Origin: Nymphalis io
Lineage: Eukaryota > Arthropoda > Insecta > Lepidoptera > Nymphalidae
Reading direction: 5' to 3'
Assembly: GCF_905147045.1 (NCBI RefSeq)
Contig: NC_065898.1
Location: forward strand, 11,966,001-12,030,000
DNA length: 64,000 nt
Below, one piece after another: positions 46,891 to 58,445 of the stretch. Positions within the stretch are counted from its first letter, which is position 1. Each line of letters begins with the position of its first letter. The position numbers and the translations under genes are program-made. Under the pieces are notes generated by a model, which saw nothing but the letters and a program-made list of their open reading frames with translations, was not told the DNA's origin and did no database searches.

Positions 46891-47905
46891 AGCTCCTTGT
46901 CGGAGATTTGAGGAGACCTAAAATTAACGTATTAAATAACATATACATAATCACTTCTAAAAAGCTTCATAAACATCCATAGTATTGCAATATTCATTTT
47001 ACATGCTGAAGATCAAAGAAGGTCAATTAATAATAAAACTGACTGTTCAACATTTATGATCTAAAATCAACTACATCGCTAAAGTCCGGATTCCTCTTCG
47101 CTCCAATCGTGAGTTAAATATTTACGTTCCTCAATTTTTATGTAGGAAATACATTTATCCGGATCAGTTGTTTATCGTTCTACAAAACTATAAAAATAAG
47201 AATTTTTAGATTTTCATCTCTTTGGTCAGCCAGTCTGGAAAAACTTTTATCAATCAGTTTGTCGCTTTATTCTGTTTTTGATTTTAACTTATCTAACATA
47301 TACGTGGCTCACTCACAAAGCTATATAAATAGAAAAGTGTTGCTTTTTAGCGGTAGATTAGATTATTTATTTCATTACTAAAATACAGATTACTACAAAC
47401 CTAGTGCCTTAGAGCATGAAATGGTGATTCATTATAGAGAACCCATCATGGACTGGCTGGCTGAATACCACCCAGCTTGGAATCCAAAATAACAATTCTT
47501 CAAGGGCAACTACTGGTACTTAATAGCTGGATTAATAAAGAATACGACAACAAAAATCGTGATATTAAGCAAATCAACTTTCACAAGTATTTCGGAACGC
47601 CTATGCAAGGAATGTCAAATCTAGCAAGAATACTACAGATTATTTATTAATCATAATCTTATATCGCAGTACTAATAGTACGATAATCGATTTTTATTAG
47701 CATTTCTGAACAACAGCAGCAGGTTTCAATTAGTTATTAAAAATAATTGCATTAGTAAAACGGATTACTTTGTTTCTGAATATAATGCAATTTTAATCAA
47801 TCTATCAATGAAATTGTTATTTGTTATTAATAATATTTTGTGATGGTCTTGATGCTCGAACTGTCAGTTCCGTGTATACTGACCACTAAGATCTTTCACA
47901 CAACG

Positions 47906-48043
47906 AAAAGAAATGCAATTTCTTCAAAGAAAATTAAGTAATCAATATATTTCATATTTTCGATTTTTACCATTTTCATTTTTTATAATAAACATAAATA
48001 ACCTTCCAATTCAAATATGTTTGTTTGAAAGCAGGCAACAGTA
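47906..48043 (+). repeat. Inverted-repeat flank 2, left copy
   Basis: 138 bp beginning 'aaaagaaatgcaatttcttc', directly upstream of the SINE D head. Its reverse complement lies at 52262-52404. Confidence 0.87.
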
Positions 48044-48313
48044 CGAGCCGGTTGGCGTGGTTGGTAGATACCTGCCTTTCACGCCGAAGGTTGTGGGTTC
48101 GATTCCCACCCAGGACGGACATTTGTGTGCATGAACATGTCTGTTTGTCCCGAGTCTGGGTGTAATTATCTATATAAGTATGTATTTACATAAGAAAAGT
48201 AGTATATGTAGTATATCAGTTGTCTGGTTTCCATAGCACAAGCTCTGCTTAGTTTGGGATCAGATAGTCGTGTGTGAATAATGTCCCAAGATATTATTAT
48301 TATTATTATTATA
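48044..48313 (+). repeat. SINE D, full length
   Basis: Head 'cgagccggttggcgtggttg', B box 'ggttcgattcccacc', 'tgtctggtttccatagcaca', (ATT)n tail at 48291-48313. The best copy of this family. The tRNA-like head lacks a closing acceptor stem, so it is not a tRNA gene. Confidence 0.88.
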
Positions 48314-48547
48314 GTATCATACGACAACGAAGAGTGCCTTCACTTTAAGATCAAAACTAAACATATTTCGTGTAATGAAATATTCAGGCACAAAAGGGAA
48401 TGTTTAAGAATTCTTAAGTACCACGCTCCGGCTTTTGTCAAAGTATTTGGATATTTTGAGTAATTTTCCTGTCATTGTTCTTAAGTATTTGGTATCCATA
48501 GATTGCATAACATTACATTATAATTTATATTGTTATCGTAATACTAC

Positions 48548-48672
48548 TAACTACTGAGTTTCTTGCCGGTTCTTCTCGGTAGAATCTGCATTCAAAACCG
48601 ATGGTAGTTTTGTGTTAAAATTGTAAAATGACGGTTTAAATGTATTTGTAATAGTCTGCTTAAATAAAGTAA
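48548..48672 (+). repeat. Family F element
   Basis: 'gagtttcttgccggttcttc' to 'gtctgcttaaataaagt'. It may be the 3' end of an unrecognised LINE. Confidence 0.6.
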
Positions 48673-49046
48673 TTACAGGCACAAGGGAAATAACACGGTT
48701 AACATTTTTTTTTTTTATAGAATAGGAAGGTGGACGAGCATATGGGCCACCTGATGGTAAGTGGTTACCAAACGCCCTTAGACATTGGCATTGTAAGAAA
48801 TGTCAACCATATAGCCAATGCGCCACCAACCTTGGGAACTAAGATTTTATGCCCCTTGTGCCTGTAATTACACTGGCTCACTCACCCTTCAAACCGGAAC
48901 ACAACAATATCAAGTATTGCTGTTTTGCGGTAGAATATCTGATGAGTGGATGGTACCTACCCAGACGAGCTTGCACAAAGCCCTACCACCAGTAATTTCT
49001 TATAATATCAATGTCTATGGGCGTTGGTGACCATTTACCGTCAGGT
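48673..49046 (+). repeat. Old family B copy split by a reverse family B
   Basis: Forward pieces 48673-48707 ('aattacaggcacaagggaaa') and 48993-49046 ('tcaatgtctatgggcgttgg') are in the right order, with a full reverse copy between them. Confidence 0.72.
48708..48992 (-). repeat. Family B, nested in another family B
   Basis: Complete reverse copy from T-run to 'gccctaccaccagt'. It closely resembles the copy at 45547. Confidence 0.88.
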
Positions 49047-49141
49047 GAAAAAAGTATATTTTGATTTTGATTTTCTCGATTATGAGACTGTAAATATATC
49101 ATTGCTAGGCTAATTTCTATCTTTCCTACTATACTTTTTGT

Positions 49142-49362
49142 GAAGAAATTTTGGAGCTAACTCACCATTATGCTCCAATAAAAATATAACGTGTATGCAA
49201 CACGTGACATATTTTTAATCCGCCACATGCATGTTTTACCGCCGAACACGACATAAATAATAAACAAAAATTAAGTATATGGAAATTTAAAGGTGCATGC
49301 CCGAGTTTGAACTCGGAATCATCGCTTAAGATTCTCCTCTTCTAGCAACTGGGCCGTTAACA
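49142..49362 (-). repeat. SINE A, old
   Basis: 'ccgccacatgcatgttttac', 'aattaagtatatggaaattt', 'gcccgagtttgaactcgg', 'caactgggcc'. Confidence 0.55.
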
Positions 49363-49579
49363 AAGATCTTCGATGTTTCTAGTGTGACTGAAATGAAAAA
49401 AATTAAACGTTTTTTTTATTTATTCATTTAACAAGTGTGTTCAATGATCGTTTAATTTTTTTATTTATTCTTTTAATACAAAAATTAATGTCAAATCGCT
49501 GGATCACATTTTCATATTAAACTATAAGGAGCGCCCATTTTAAATGAAATTCAAATTTCGAATGCCAGCTAAAACCAAT

Positions 49580-49720
49580 CAAATTCATTTAAGTATTTTA
49601 TTCAAGTCAACTTTACAATGAAGCGTTTTCGAATCGTCAAGATTGTAACTCTAATGCTGTTTCAGAAAGCAGCCTCTAGCAAGAATAAACGGTAAGAAAC
49701 TCCCGTAGTTTTTTTTAAAT
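49580..49720 (-). repeat. Family F element, reverse
   Basis: 'attttattcaagtcaacttt', 'ttttcgaatcgtcaagattg', 'ggtaagaaactcccg'. Confidence 0.55.
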
Positions 49721-49841
49721 AAATTATGACAGAGATTTGTATATAAGAATAGCATCTGATACAAATACCTATATAATAATAAATATTTACTGATGTTCAA
49801 AGATAATCAGAGCTATCCCACACAGTAATCAAATCATACAT

Positions 49842-50217
49842 TAGATAATAATAATAATGTTCTCCAGACCGATTTCGGCCACGGCGGCCAATCTTAAGAG
49901 AGACAAGCCAACTGCGCAGGAGATATTATAGTGCACAAGTGTGTGCGCAAACACAGGTGCACTCTCTATTCCCTAACTCTCATAATCCGATGGGACGGCA
50001 ATCCGACACGACCGGAAAGAGTTCAGGCGCAGGACCAACGGCTTTACGTGCTTTCCGAGGCACGGGAGTGTACACACTTCGAACTTCCAGAATCCGGGCT
50101 GCTACTGTGAATTTTCTGACAGAATAAACCAATAACTTTTTATTGGCCCGACCTGGGAATTGAACCCAGGACCTCCGGGTCTGCGGCCTTACATCAAGCC
50201 ACTAGACCAACGAGGCG
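49842..50217 (-). repeat. SINE C, full length with TSD
   Basis: 9-bp TSD 'atcatacat' (49833-49841 and 50218-50226). (ATA)n tail at the left, B box (minus) 'ggttcaattccc', head 'gaccaacgaggc'. 376 bp. The closest relative in the window is the copy at 39890. Confidence 0.92.
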
Positions 50218-50766
50218 ATCATACATACATACATTATATAATTGTATTAGTACAATAATAATTTCGCAACTATTTTAGTCGATAAAAAAGTCATCGCGAT
50301 TAAGAAATATATTAGTTAAAACTTATATTTAGTTGTAGGATTAACAATTCGCTGGCGATATTGGGAGTTATGTTGTTATGTCCCTTGCGCCTGTAATTAA
50401 ACTGGGTCAGTCGCCCTACGTACCGCTTGTCTAAATGTTACATGGGCTTCATAATAGGAGTGTGGGGAATACAATGAATATTTTACATATTTAAATGATG
50501 AAACTGGGATTATTCTTGTGTATTTCCTTTTTAACACCAAATGTTATATATAAAATAAATAAAAAAATAAATATTTTATTGACTTGCAATCTTCAATGCT
50601 AATCTGTAAGAACTCATTTTATTACTCACCCGTGCAATGCTGACCGACTTATGGTGTTATATTATTGATCTGTAAACATCTGAGCGCTCAGTTTGGATAA
50701 AGGCTAACTGTGCAATAAAAAGAATCACACAACATAAGAATATTAACAAAATGAACTCTTAAGCCT

Positions 50767-50801
50767 CGTGTTTAAGCAATTGTAGTAATTGCTTAAACAC
50801 G
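50767..50801 (+). other. Perfect 15-bp hairpin followed by T8
   Basis: Arms 'cgtgtttaagcaatt' (50767-50781) and its complement (50787-50801), loop 'gtagt', then eight T at 50802-50809. No known RNA recognised. Confidence 0.6.
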
Positions 50802-51221
50802 TTTTTTTTGTCTCTCTAGGGCTTATTGTAAACAAAAGCAACAAAACTTATCGCATCTTATACAAATAACCATTCAATAAAAACTTAATTTTAACTACTC
50901 ACGGCCTTATTTATATCCGTTGCTTGGTGGCGGTTTAGTGAAACAGTGATCTCTCTCTTTCCGCCATTATAGATTTGACATTCGAAAGAAGAAGACAAGT
51001 CTGTTTATCTGATCACACACTAAACAACGTTTATAAGTATCGCCGTTAGCCGTTAGTAATATTATATAAAAATATTTTGCAAATGGGTTCATACCCATTT
51101 TAGCGTCGTCTCTTCAAACTAAATTCGCAGCCAAATCGCTACCCAAGGCTGCGGCAGTACCACAGTACATTAAACCCAGTTTATTGCTGCGTAAGACGTT
51201 AAACTTTCTTCGCCTTTCACT

Positions 51222-51255
51222 ATGCCTTGGTGCCTAAAGTTCAAGAGGTCGCGTC
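51222..51255 (+). other. Candidate unpaired first exon (ATG ... GTAAGT)
   Basis: ATG at 51222, in-frame TAA upstream, 11 codons (MPWCLKFKRSR) plus one nt, then a consensus donor at 51256. It ends in phase 1, so it cannot splice in frame to the Shaw exon at 59175, which needs phase 2. No matching acceptor found. May be chance. Confidence 0.18.
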
Positions 51256-52026
51256 GTAAGTTATTTCAAAGATTTTTATAACGTGTCTTAATATTATTCA
51301 ATGATCATATTAATATATAGAATTATGTTTTGAACAAAACGCCAATTTCATATGTAAGGACCTAATATATTATACTTTATTTCCATCTGCCATCGTGTCA
51401 AATGTATGAACTATTTAACTTAAAAATGAAAGCTATACTATATTTACATAATGTTTTTTATAAAATTGAACATCTTATTTGAACATCGTTACAATATTAT
51501 ATATGGTTGTTCTGATCGAATGCCAGTGAGAACCAATTTCATAGATTGGCCATCTGTCCAGGAAATACTAAAGTGCGCAATCTAACACGACGACGTCTCT
51601 GCTAAGCTCCGATAAGCTCCGCTTTATTAAAAGTATTTTTTGTCAGAAAAACTTAATTTATATATTGAGTACAGAAAAAAATGGAACTGCGTTATTTTTT
51701 TCTCTTAAAATTAAAGTTTGTATTCGTTTTCACATTCGCTTTCAACATTTAAACAGTTACGGAATTATCCTCCACGAATTCTACAAACTTCCTTTGTAAG
51801 TACGTAGTTTTATCATGAATATACGGACGTTAACATCCTCTCTGTGCGGCCGCGAACGAGGCCTATGTAATATATAGAAGTGGCATAAAAATGAATTTAG
51901 ATATTAAGTATGAACATATATTTTATTCTTTCGTAAGAAGTACTTATGGTCAATTATGGTTTTTATAATTTTGCATTATCGTTTCAATTTGTCGTTGAAG
52001 AGTTAATTCTATTTTAAGCTACGGTT

Positions 52027-52261
52027 TAATAATAATAAAAATATCCTGGGATATTACTCACAGACGGCCATCTGATCCTAAACTAGACAACTGATATACC
52101 ACATATACTGCTTTTCTTTTGTAAATACATACTTAAATAGATAATTACACCCAGACTCAAGTCAAACAGACAAGTTCATGCACACAAATGTCTGTCCTGG
52201 GTGGGAATGGAACCTACAACCTTCGGCGTGAAAGGCAGGTATCTACCAACCACGCCAACCG
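52027..52261 (-). repeat. SINE D, with ~25-bp internal deletion
   Basis: (ATA)n tail at 52027, 'agacggccatctgatcctaa', then the 'ccatagtacaagctctgctt' region is missing. The head is at 52261. It belongs to the inverted pair with 48044-48313. Confidence 0.85.
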
Positions 52262-52404
52262 GCTCGTACTGTTGTGTGCTTTCAAACAAACATATTTAAA
52301 TTGGAAGTTTATTTATGTTTATTATAAAAAATGAAAATGGTAAAAATCTAAAATATGAAATATATTGATTACTTAATTTTCTTTGAAGAAATTGCATTTC
52401 TTTT
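52262..52404 (-). repeat. Inverted-repeat flank 2, right copy
   Basis: Reverse complement of 47906-48043, with about six differences by eye. It is followed at 52411-52440 by another SINE D head fragment ('accaaccacgccaaccgg'). Confidence 0.87.
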
Positions 52405-53073
52405 GAAAAGGCAAGTCAACTACCAACCACGCCAACCGGACATATGAAGAATATATGACTTCATTTACCTAAAATCGAAACTGGTATTGTAAGATTTCCA
52501 CTATCCTGTCTTGGGAATGTGACAATCACAAAGCTTTTCCTAATGGTCCTCCGTTTGACCTATTTCCGGTTTTGGTATTTCCGCCCAATTAGATTATAAG
52601 TGATAGAATAGAGTACAGTTGTGTTTGCGAACATCCTGGTTCACAATAATAGACCCTGTGCAGTTATCGTATATAGTTATATCCTATATAGTTTCCCTTA
52701 AAAAGCCGCCATTGACCAGGATATTGAATATATAAAATGCGTTATATGTTAAGTAAGAATTATCTAAAATATATATTGTTACTTTTTCTCGAATAAAATA
52801 AAGAATAAAAATTTACCTTTATATAAATTTAAGTATATTTACTCTTCTCGTTTATTATGTAATGTTCAACAACAACATTTACAAACACCTAATTTACTTT
52901 CTTTATTTCTTAAAATGATTATATTAATCATTTTTTTTTAAGTTTAAGTATTTTCTTATGCGAATTAGAGGCAGTTTTTAGTTTGACTATAAATGAGAAA
53001 CTGTAATATAGTAATATATTGAATATAGTTATTTAAATATAAATTGATGTCTTCGAAACTTATTCAGGTTATA

Positions 53074-53392
53074 AGCTTAGGCCGCAGATTCCGAGGTCCT
53101 GGGTTCAAATCCTGACTGACCTTGTTGTCGGCCTGACAAAAGTTACCCGGCCCGAAAACAAAAAAAAATTAAGTAGCGGCTTGAAGTCTAGAAGTTATAA
53201 GTGTGTACACTCTCGTGCCTCGGTTTTAACGTTTCATCGAATTATGAGAGTGAGAGAATAGTGCATTTATATTTGCACACACACTTGTGCACTATTATAA
53301 ACCCCGCGCAGTTGGCTAGCCTCCGATTGGACGCCATGGCCAAAATCGGTCAGGAGTACTCCTGTGTCATCTCCATCATCATAAGTTTAGTG
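53074..53392 (+). repeat. SINE C, head partly lost
   Basis: 'cttaggccgcagattccgag', B box 'ggttcaaatcc', 'tgcacacacacttgtgcact', 'caaaatcggtcaggag'. The ORF across it is a shadow. Confidence 0.78.
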
Positions 53393-53709
53393 CTAGATGT
53401 CTTTTCTAGTTATTCGCTAAAGGCACAATGACTTGACGAGGAACTAACTGCACACAGAATTTTACTCCATTTATGAGTAATAACGGAAAGTGGGACGAAC
53501 TTACAATCGCTCTATGTCAAGGTCGGAGAATGCAGCTCAAAGCGCTCTTTGGAAGTTTTCACCGTATATTACTAAGAGTATTATATGATTATGCTCTGTG
53601 GCTTACTTAGAGATGAAAGCTTAGTTTTAATACCATCTGTATGATATAAACTTTAAAATCATAAGTGAAATATAAATTATCTTATAAATCTAAAAATTTA
53701 AAGTAAAAT

Positions 53710-53935
53710 TTTCCACTGCTGAGCTAAGACCTACTTTTTCGGCTTTCTCACGCTGTTGCTACATAGCGGGTTGGTGATACGATGTTTTCTTTAATCGCCG
53801 AACACGGGTTGAATGATAAGCATATGAAAATTATTAGTGCTTACCTGCTTCTCTCTCTTCGTTCCTAAGGTTGGTGGCGCATTAACGTTGCAAGAAATGA
53901 TTAATATTTCTTAGATTTAATGTCATTATAAAAAA
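53710..53935. repeat. Relics of SINE A (-) and family B (+)
   Basis: 53710-53850 'ccactgctgagctaagacct', 'cacgggttgaatgataagca'. 53865-53935 'cctaaggttggtggcgcatt' to 'cattataaaaaaa'. Confidence 0.55.
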
Positions 53936-54220
53936 AGAGCTATAGGTTTCTTCTTGTTCTAACACATAATAACCTCATTTCTCAACGGTAAATAATTACT
54001 TATCACATCGGCTTTGATCAGAGATCAAATAGGCCGGCATTATTCCAGTTTAATCAACGAAGCCTTAATATAATGAAGTCGGGATTGATACGGGTATCAT
54101 CGAACTATATTTGTGTATATATTTTTTGTGTATGAATGTCGTGTAATGATCTATAGTTTTAGCGGTATATATTAACGTAAAAATATCCTGTGAAGCAATT
54201 ATGAGAGGGTTAATCTTAAC

Positions 54221-54531
54221 AAACAAAAGCCGAGATGGCCTAGTGGTTAGAACGCGTGAATCTTAACTGATGATCGTGGGTTCAAACCCGGGCAAGCACC
54301 ACTGAATTTTCATGTGCTACATTAGTGCTTATAATTCATCTCGTGCTTGACGGTAAAGGAAAACATCGTGAGGAAACCTCCATGTGTCTTATTTCATTGA
54401 ATTTATGCCACATGTGTATTCTGCCAATCCGCATTGGAGCAGCGTGATGGAATAAGCCCCAAACCCTCAAAAGGGAGAGGAGGCCTTAGCCCAGCAGAGG
54501 GACATTAACATGCTGTTACTGTACTGTAATG
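54221..54531 (+). repeat. SINE A, full length, with TSD
   Basis: 9-bp TSD 'aatcttaac' (54212-54220 and 54532-54540). Head 'gccgagatggcctagtggtt', B box 'ggttcaaaccc', tail 'gctgttactgtactgtaatg'. The target word is itself part of SINE A, so it inserted into an older copy. Confidence 0.88.
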
Positions 54532-54532
54532 A

Positions 54533-54770
54533 ATCTTAACAGATGATTACAGGTTCGAAGCCAAGGTAGCTCTGAATTTTTATAGTTTAGTCTGAGTTAA
54601 TAATTCATCTTATATTTGGAGGTGAAGGAATACATCGTGGACTGTGTTGGATAAAAATTTGGGAGATATGTGGTGCCAACCCATAATGGACCACTGTGGT
54701 GCAATAGCCTACAAACCATCTCCACAAAAGGGAGAGGCCTTAGCCATGCAGTTGGACATATACAAATTTA
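54533..54770 (+). repeat. Older SINE A carrying the 54221 insertion
   Basis: Resumes at 'aatcttaacagatgattaca' and runs to 'gccttagccatgcagttgga'. Diverged, with many changes. Confidence 0.7.
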
Positions 54771-54947
54771 TATATAATAAATTATGTGTATTATGTAACA
54801 TATTCTTAGTGAGCCATAAAACGATTATCTTATACTATAATTATTATATATAATTAGACATTATAAACTTATGGGCTAATTATAAATTAAAATCATACAA
54901 TGCCCGTCGTGTCCAGTGCAATAACGCCTTTAGATTGCTGATGTTGA

Positions 54948-54975
54948 TTTCTCGCTTCTGTAGAGAAGCGAGAAA
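54948..54975 (+). other. Perfect 12-bp hairpin
   Basis: Arms 'tttctcgcttct' and its complement around a 4-nt loop 'gtag'. A 7-bp stem 'gcaccct' follows at about 55092. Function unknown. Confidence 0.55.
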
Positions 54976-55369
54976 ACCCCATCTTAGTTGCTTAGTTATT
55001 ATTATTATTACTGTGTAGCAAACATCCCTGGTTTGCTGAAGCGAATATAGACTGTTTTTACGCATTAAAGGTGTGAAAGGCGAATAAGGTGTGCACCCTT
55101 GGTTCACAGGGTGCGGGCCAGCTCCAACAATATTCTAAACATGATTGCTAACAGACTAGACTGTATATTTATAAACCACTGTTGTAAAGTTTCAGCTAGA
55201 CCAGTAAATAATATAAGTTACTTAAAATAAACACTACTACCTTTAATACGTAATTTTGTATACGAGTCTTATTACATGAATAAATAAATAATAATTATTA
55301 TAATGTATAATTATAATGTTTTACAATAGAATTTTCGTTTATGGGATGTATAAAATAATATACAGAGTT

Positions 55370-55460
55370 TATTTTATCGGTTCTTCTCAGGTCCGGGTAT
55401 TATATTTTCCGAACTGCCAGCAGGTTTTACTTCGACTATATGCAATAACAAGGTTGGAAA
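55370..55460 (+). repeat. Family F relic
   Basis: 'ttttatcggttcttctcagg' and 'ccgaactgccagcagg' follow the family F core in order. Confidence 0.4.
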
Positions 55461-55638
55461 GTCTGGGTCTTGATGGGAATCGCTGATAATAAGTGAGCTC
55501 ATCATTGCCTATAAACAGTTAACAATGCTATCTGCTGCGCAACATTAACTACACAAAATTTAAAAAAAAAAGACGACTTTATAACATTTAAAGAATGAAC
55601 GCATCTAAACAGCGTATCAGCGTAAGTAGGCTTTCAAC

Positions 55639-55677
55639 ATTTCTCGAGTGTGAGTCACTTACCCACACTCGAGAAAT
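55639..55677 (+). other. Perfect 14-bp hairpin with XhoI-like core
   Basis: Arms 'atttctcgagtgtg' (55639-55652) and its complement (55664-55677), loop of 11 nt. No known RNA recognised. Confidence 0.6.
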
Positions 55678-55848
55678 ATAGTGTGTATAGAACAGTGCCT
55701 CTGGTTTCATTCAATTCTAAATTCCAAAAAGGCACGTGAACATTTTTTTCTATATTAATTTTTTTTATGTCGTATATCCAATATTCATAGGAAGATATGG
55801 CTCAATTTTTAATTTTATATTTTTAAAAGAATTAGTTCAGCTGAGACT

Positions 55849-56073
55849 TCAGCCAGGCCAATGAAATTTAAGTTGTTTTTTTTTTACTTTTAAATAATTC
55901 ACGGATTTAGAAAGTTGACCGGGCTGTAAATTCAGTGCCTTAGAAATCAATTCCTCATCAGGTCCCTCTGATCGTGTCAACTTCACGATCTTTCGGACGA
56001 CGAGAGTTACAGAAAAAAGTTTACATATATCTTTCTCCACAAACTTGTTCATTATAATATCTCTTGTATACAT
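55849..56073 (-). other. 74-codon antisense ORF, unassigned
   Basis: Not inside a recognised repeat. 'TRSEGPDEELISKALNLQPG' and a Lys-rich end ('LKVKKKQLKFHWPG') look more protein-like than most ORFs here. There is no clear splice site or promoter. It may be a relic of an old element or chance. Confidence 0.18.
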
Positions 56074-57759
56074 TTTTGTCTGGCTAACTTTTAAAGATCA
56101 ATTTAGTAAAAGGTACTATAAAACAGGCTCCCTAGAATATTAATATTATATATTCTGGACGAAAAATAATTCAGCCCTCCTTTCACCAGTGGAGGATAAA
56201 TACAGGCCGTTATATATATAAAAAATGATTTTGTACTATTATTATAAGTTGTTTTTACTGCAAATGACAAAAATATATTATTTGGAAATAGAGATGAATA
56301 TTTGCGTTACGCTGTGCGTTATTAGCATTTTCCGTGCAGCTCCGGAGCTTAGCATTGTTTCTCGATATGAGACGGTGCCAATCTGTCAACACATGAAGCG
56401 TCCTAATAGAGCTTGTCTGTCTGAGCTTGAGATAATAGAGCCATGGAAATATTCCATATAAGAATAATTTGTTATTGGTAACTTGTCATATCGAATGATA
56501 ATAACTCTCAATGATGTATATATTAACTAATGCAAAGGAATATTGTTGCTTCTTCCAAATGTGCCGACATCTTACGAAGATCAATAATCATAAGAATGAT
56601 TTGCTCTTTCGAAGCTTTGTTCTAAATACAAATGTCGTACTTTTATCAAACCAATGGCGCAAGTTTTTAAGTTGCGATAGCGTTTTACGGCAAGTAGCTA
56701 TTCTGTAAAAACAAATTCGAAATTCACTACAGAAAACGGTCAAGAAATATCAGAGAGTGACATTCTATATTGACCAAAATAATTATAGCATTTTAAGAAT
56801 ACACGCATAAAAATAGTTTGCCATAAGTCTAGTCAACTTTTCTCGGGTAAGTAATGAAGTGAGTTCTTACAGAATCGCACTACAGGTCTCCTTATTATGT
56901 CACCCTTCCGCTGTAGGAAAAGTTTAAGAAATTCATATTTATTTGTGTTTTAAAATGTATTCGTATACTTAAATATAATAATTGCAATGAATACGAGTAA
57001 TGGATACACAAAGAAAAAAAAAAGTAATAATATATATTAATGAATATAGTGAAAATATGAAATACAATTTAGAGAAAACAAAAAATCAATAAAAAAATAA
57101 AAATCACATTAGTATAGCACGTATTCAAACGAATCCAAATTTAAAAAAGAGATTTTTTTTAAATGAATCCAATTTTTCTTTTATGTCAGCGAGAAAACAG
57201 CCACGTCTATCGAAAAGCATTATAACTTTAAATCAATATATATAAATAATAAAACTATATAATATCAGACCGTGTCTATTGAAATCAGCAAAAGGAAATG
57301 AAATTCAAAAATTCTCAGTAAAAAAAGTAAATGAAAACAAAATATTTCCAATGATAAACAATGCGATATTCTTTTCCGTTAAAATTAATTTGTAAAATAT
57401 TCAGTTATATTTTTTTAGCGAATATGACTAGAAGAAAATATTTTGTTATTTTTTATAAAAACGTTTAATTTTATTTAGAGAAGACCCACGAGCAAAATGC
57501 CCCCAGATGGAGAAAAAATATTCTTCAACAACATTTCTGATATTTAGCTTTGGAGTTGTTGAATTAAAGTGGACATAAATAGTTATGTGGTTTAGTGTTT
57601 TTCAATAGAGATATATGTATTAATCAAAAAATGATTGCAGTAAATAATATAGCAGAACTATCAGCAAATCGCATGGAGGACGTTTCTAAGGTTTCCTTAT
57701 CTATGCTCCTTTTTCGATTTAAATTCGTACTTTAAATGCCAAACCTTATAGAATCACAA

Positions 57760-57850
57760 AATAAAATTACAAAGAGTTGAGTCAAATCGTTAGAGCCGTT
57801 TCCGAGATACACAAAATAAATATGTGCATATATAAAAGGATTGTTCATTT
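57760..57850 (+). repeat. End of a family G/Helitron-like element
   Basis: 'cgttagagccgtttccgaga' and 'atatataaaaggattg' are phrases common in lepidopteran non-autonomous element ends. A similar phrase, 'atctcggaaactgctctaat', is at 26520. Confidence 0.35.
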
Positions 57851-58135
57851 AATACAATAAGATATACAAAAGCATAAGAACAAAAATTGATTTGATTAAT
57901 ATTTTTGTATAGCAAACAAATGGAACAAAGTATATAGTTAAATATCTTAAGATCTTTTTATTCCTATTATTAGCAAAATGAATGTCGTTTTAATGAAATG
58001 TTTTATTACATTCAAACGGTTAACGACCCTCATCACGCTGATTTCTCGTCTTAATTTTTAGAGCGTTGTAAAATGCTTTGATACGGGTGAATTTATGGTA
58101 AAGATTTCTAAATTACATTTTTTGTTACACTAATT

Positions 58136-58445
58136 TGATGGTCGTGGATACCTTATAAGGATTAGAACCCTCGGGAGCTATCTCCAACTTGTGATTGAGC
58201 CAATAAAATGTCAAGTTTTTCTATCTATATATTTTCAGTAGTAGCTCGATGCTTGTGACGTCTCATTGCTACACTCCCAAGAGTTCGTCCCGTAAAGCTG
58301 TTGGTATTGCACCCAATATCTCTGATTTCTGTTGGATCGCCATTATATTTTCAGATTAAGGGATTAGAGAGTGCACTGACTTTAATAACTCCTGCACTGT
58401 TAGCTAGTTCTTGAAATTAGCCGCTATTACCTAAATTGTTTCAGA
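58136..58445 (+). repeat. SINE C, very old
   Basis: 'gattagaaccct' in the B-box position, 'gagccaataaaatgtcaag', 'gattagagagtgcac', 'ctgcactgttagctagttct' in family order. Confidence 0.55.

Noticed and set aside
48046..48118. tRNA gene at the SINE D head
   Set aside because: No acceptor stem or sensible anticodon arm; identical heads occur in other SINE D copies.
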